From NCBI RefSeq assembly GCF_963676285.1, contig NZ_OY781063.1:496001-560000 (forward strand): 64,000 nt of DNA, written 5' to 3'. Shown piece after piece: positions 62,918 through 64,000 of this stretch; within the stretch, counting starts at the first letter, position 1, and every line of letters begins with the position of its first letter. A model generated the notes under the pieces. It ran no database searches. It was not told the DNA's origin and saw only the letters and a program-made list of their open reading frames with translations. The position numbers and the translations under genes were made by a program. This DNA is from an uncultured Sphaerochaeta sp. (GTDB lineage: Bacteria; Spirochaetota; Spirochaetia; Sphaerochaetales; Sphaerochaetaceae).

Positions 62918-63676
62918 ATGGAAATCATAACCGTAGAAAACCTACAGAAATCATTCGATGGACTTGGGGTACTCAAGGGAATCTCATTCACCCTGAACGA
63001 GGGTGAGGTCCTTTCCATCATTGGGCCTTCTGGTAGCGGGAAGAGCACCCTGCTGCGTTGCCTTACGCAACTTGAACCCGTTGACGGGGGAACCATCAAT
63101 GTATGTGGACAGACCATGGTCTCATCAAGCAAGGAAGGTATTGTTACTTACTCTGACAAGCAAACGCTTCGCTCGGTGAGACTCAATCTTGGTCTCGTGT
63201 TCCAAAACTTCAACCTCTTCCCCCATATGAGTGTGATGAGAAACATTACAGAGCCCCAGATGCATGTGCTCAAGCGCAGCAAAAAGGAAGCAGAAGAGGT
63301 AGGGAGAGAGCTCTTGAGGAAAATGGGATTGGAAGAGAAGGAGAAGGCTTACCCCAACCAACTCTCCGGTGGACAGCAACAGCGGGTATCCATCGCTCGT
63401 GCGTTGGCACTTAACCCCACCGTTCTATGTTTTGATGAACCCACCAGTGCACTCGATCCTGAACTGACCGGGGAAATTCTCCGTGTTATCAAAGATCTGG
63501 CAAAGGAAAAGATGACCATGATTGTGGTAACCCATGAGATGGCCTTTGCAAGGGATATCTCCGACCGTATCATCTTCATGGATGATGGTCTTATTGTTGA
63601 AGAAGGTAACCCTGAAGAGTTGTTCAATAATCCGAAGAACCCGAGGACACAGAAGTTCCTCAACCGCTACGAGTAA
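62918..63676 (+). CDS. Amino acid ABC transporter ATP-binding protein
   Basis: 252 residues. Walker [10 protein letters not shown] (35-43), Q-loop [10 protein letters not shown], signature [15 protein letters not shown], Walker [17 protein letters not shown]-loop VTHEMAFAR. The pattern is of GlnQ/HisP-type ATPases. Nine bases after the permease stop with AGGAG. Ends the transporter operon. Confidence 0.95.
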   Translation: MEIITVENLQKSFDGLGVLKGISFTLNEGEVLSIIGPSGSGKSTLLRCLTQLEPVDGGTINVCGQTMVSSSKEGIVTYSDKQTLRSVRLNLGLVFQNFNLFPHMSVMRNITEPQMHVLKRSKKEAEEVGRELLRKMGLEEKEKAYPNQLSGGQQQRVSIARALALNPTVLCFDEPTSALDPELTGEILRVIKDLAKEKMTMIVVTHEMAFARDISDRIIFMDDGLIVEEGNPEELFNNPKNPRTQKFLNRYE

Positions 63677-63864
63677 AGCAGAGGAGAATTGAGGAGAGTT
63701 CATTATCCTTCTATAGATTCTGTCATAGGTGAACTTCAAACCTGCTGGTGTCCCTGCCACCATACAATCAATGTTTCGGAAAAACAGTTGGAACACGATT
63801 CAGCCTTTTCGACCAATTGGATAGTGTTATAATCATGAGCTAAAATCTAGGAAAATTCTGGTAA
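63677..63864. other. Intergenic region
   Basis: 188 bases between the amino acid transporter and the partial gene at the edge. A TATAAT at about 63829 is seen but no clear -35; no gene can be supported here. Confidence 0.4.
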
Positions 63865-64000
63865 CTAACGCTTTCTTATAATCGTGTCGTTCTTATTAGA
63901 GTTTGCCAGTATCTGCTTGCCAACTGAACTGATCCGGTACTTTTGATTGCTGCTTGTGGTTTTTTCAGGAATAGTCATTTCTATAACTCTGCTCTCAAGA
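63865..64000 (-). CDS. C-terminal end of an ATP-binding/Fic-type protein (start outside window)
   Basis: 45 residues to a TAG stop at 63865-63867. The end reads LESRVIEMTIPEKTTSSNQKYRISSVGKQIL; VIEMTIPEKxxSxxQKYR is a common C-terminal winged-helix segment in Schlafen/AlbA-2-type ATP-binding proteins and some Fic proteins. Which of these it is cannot be decided from this piece. Confidence 0.6.
   Translation of the reverse strand, partial: LESRVIEMTIPEKTTSSNQKYRISSVGKQILANSNKNDTIIRKR

Noticed and set aside
63425..63796. 123-codon minus-strand frame at the end of the amino acid ATPase gene
   Set aside because: Mostly antisense to the Walker B and H-loop region; the rest is intergenic and no start signal is seen.

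Overview
The window looks like chromosome of an anaerobic, fermentative spirochete, most likely Sphaerochaeta or a close relative. This is inferred from gene style and content, not from a marker gene. The main clues are a large bifunctional AdhE, many sugar ABC importers whose binding proteins end their signal peptides in a small-residue motif such as FAGG or FAQGG with no lipobox cysteine, an outer membrane (TonB receptor and porin-like protein), and no respiratory genes. GC content is moderate. I see no rRNA, CRISPR array, prophage or intact insertion sequence; there is one tRNA.

Left part (1-11.1 kb): a long minus-strand operon encodes a sugar-type ABC importer, two tandem ADP-ribosylglycohydrolase-family proteins with lectin-like C-terminal domains, a PfkB kinase, a nucleoside phosphorylase and a SIS-domain protein cut by the window edge. 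A divergent GntR/UTRA regulator has a perfect palindrome beside its start. The operon looks like an undescribed glycoside or riboside catabolic route. From 11.2 to 15.7 kb a cobalamin riboswitch precedes a BtuB-like receptor with its own compact ExbB, two ExbD and a TonB.

Metal and membrane block (15.9-24.4 kb): csoR, a tRNA-Val on the opposite strand, copZ and copA are followed by two related lipoproteins flanking a NEW3-domain/ABC-2 export operon, then two small SHOCT-domain genes. The csoR promoter and the SHOCT operon share an almost identical 19-bp operator, which defines a small copper regulon. A decayed patch (24.4-25.4 kb) holds an rsgA-like fossil and an AbiEi antitoxin with no toxin. 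Then come rsgA with a leader that can fold two ways, a DUF1801 protein, a porin-like protein, a YfcE phosphoesterase, and a histidine kinase with two tandem OmpR-type regulators, one of which has Glu instead of the phospho-acceptor Asp.

Middle (32.3-51.7 kb): NusG-II and Gx-transporter proteins, adhE, a Cof phosphatase with an MFS transporter, a ferredoxin with a rubredoxin-tailed protein, and an XRE regulator whose end overlaps ilvB. The nine-gene branched-chain amino acid operon ilvN-ilvC-leuA-cimA-leuC-leuD-leuB-ilvD-ilvB is preceded by a 70-codon leader ORF whose last 31 residues are three-quarters Leu, Ile and Val. This is a clear attenuation-type leader peptide that has no obvious U-run terminator.

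Right part (51.7-64 kb): a YesM/YesN two-component system faces a sugar ABC importer operon that ends in a HAD phosphatase. A DtxR/MntR-like regulator is divergent from feoA-feoB and a small Cys-rich protein. A polar amino acid ABC importer follows, with an intrinsic terminator between its binding protein and its permease. The end of a minus-strand gene is cut by the right edge.
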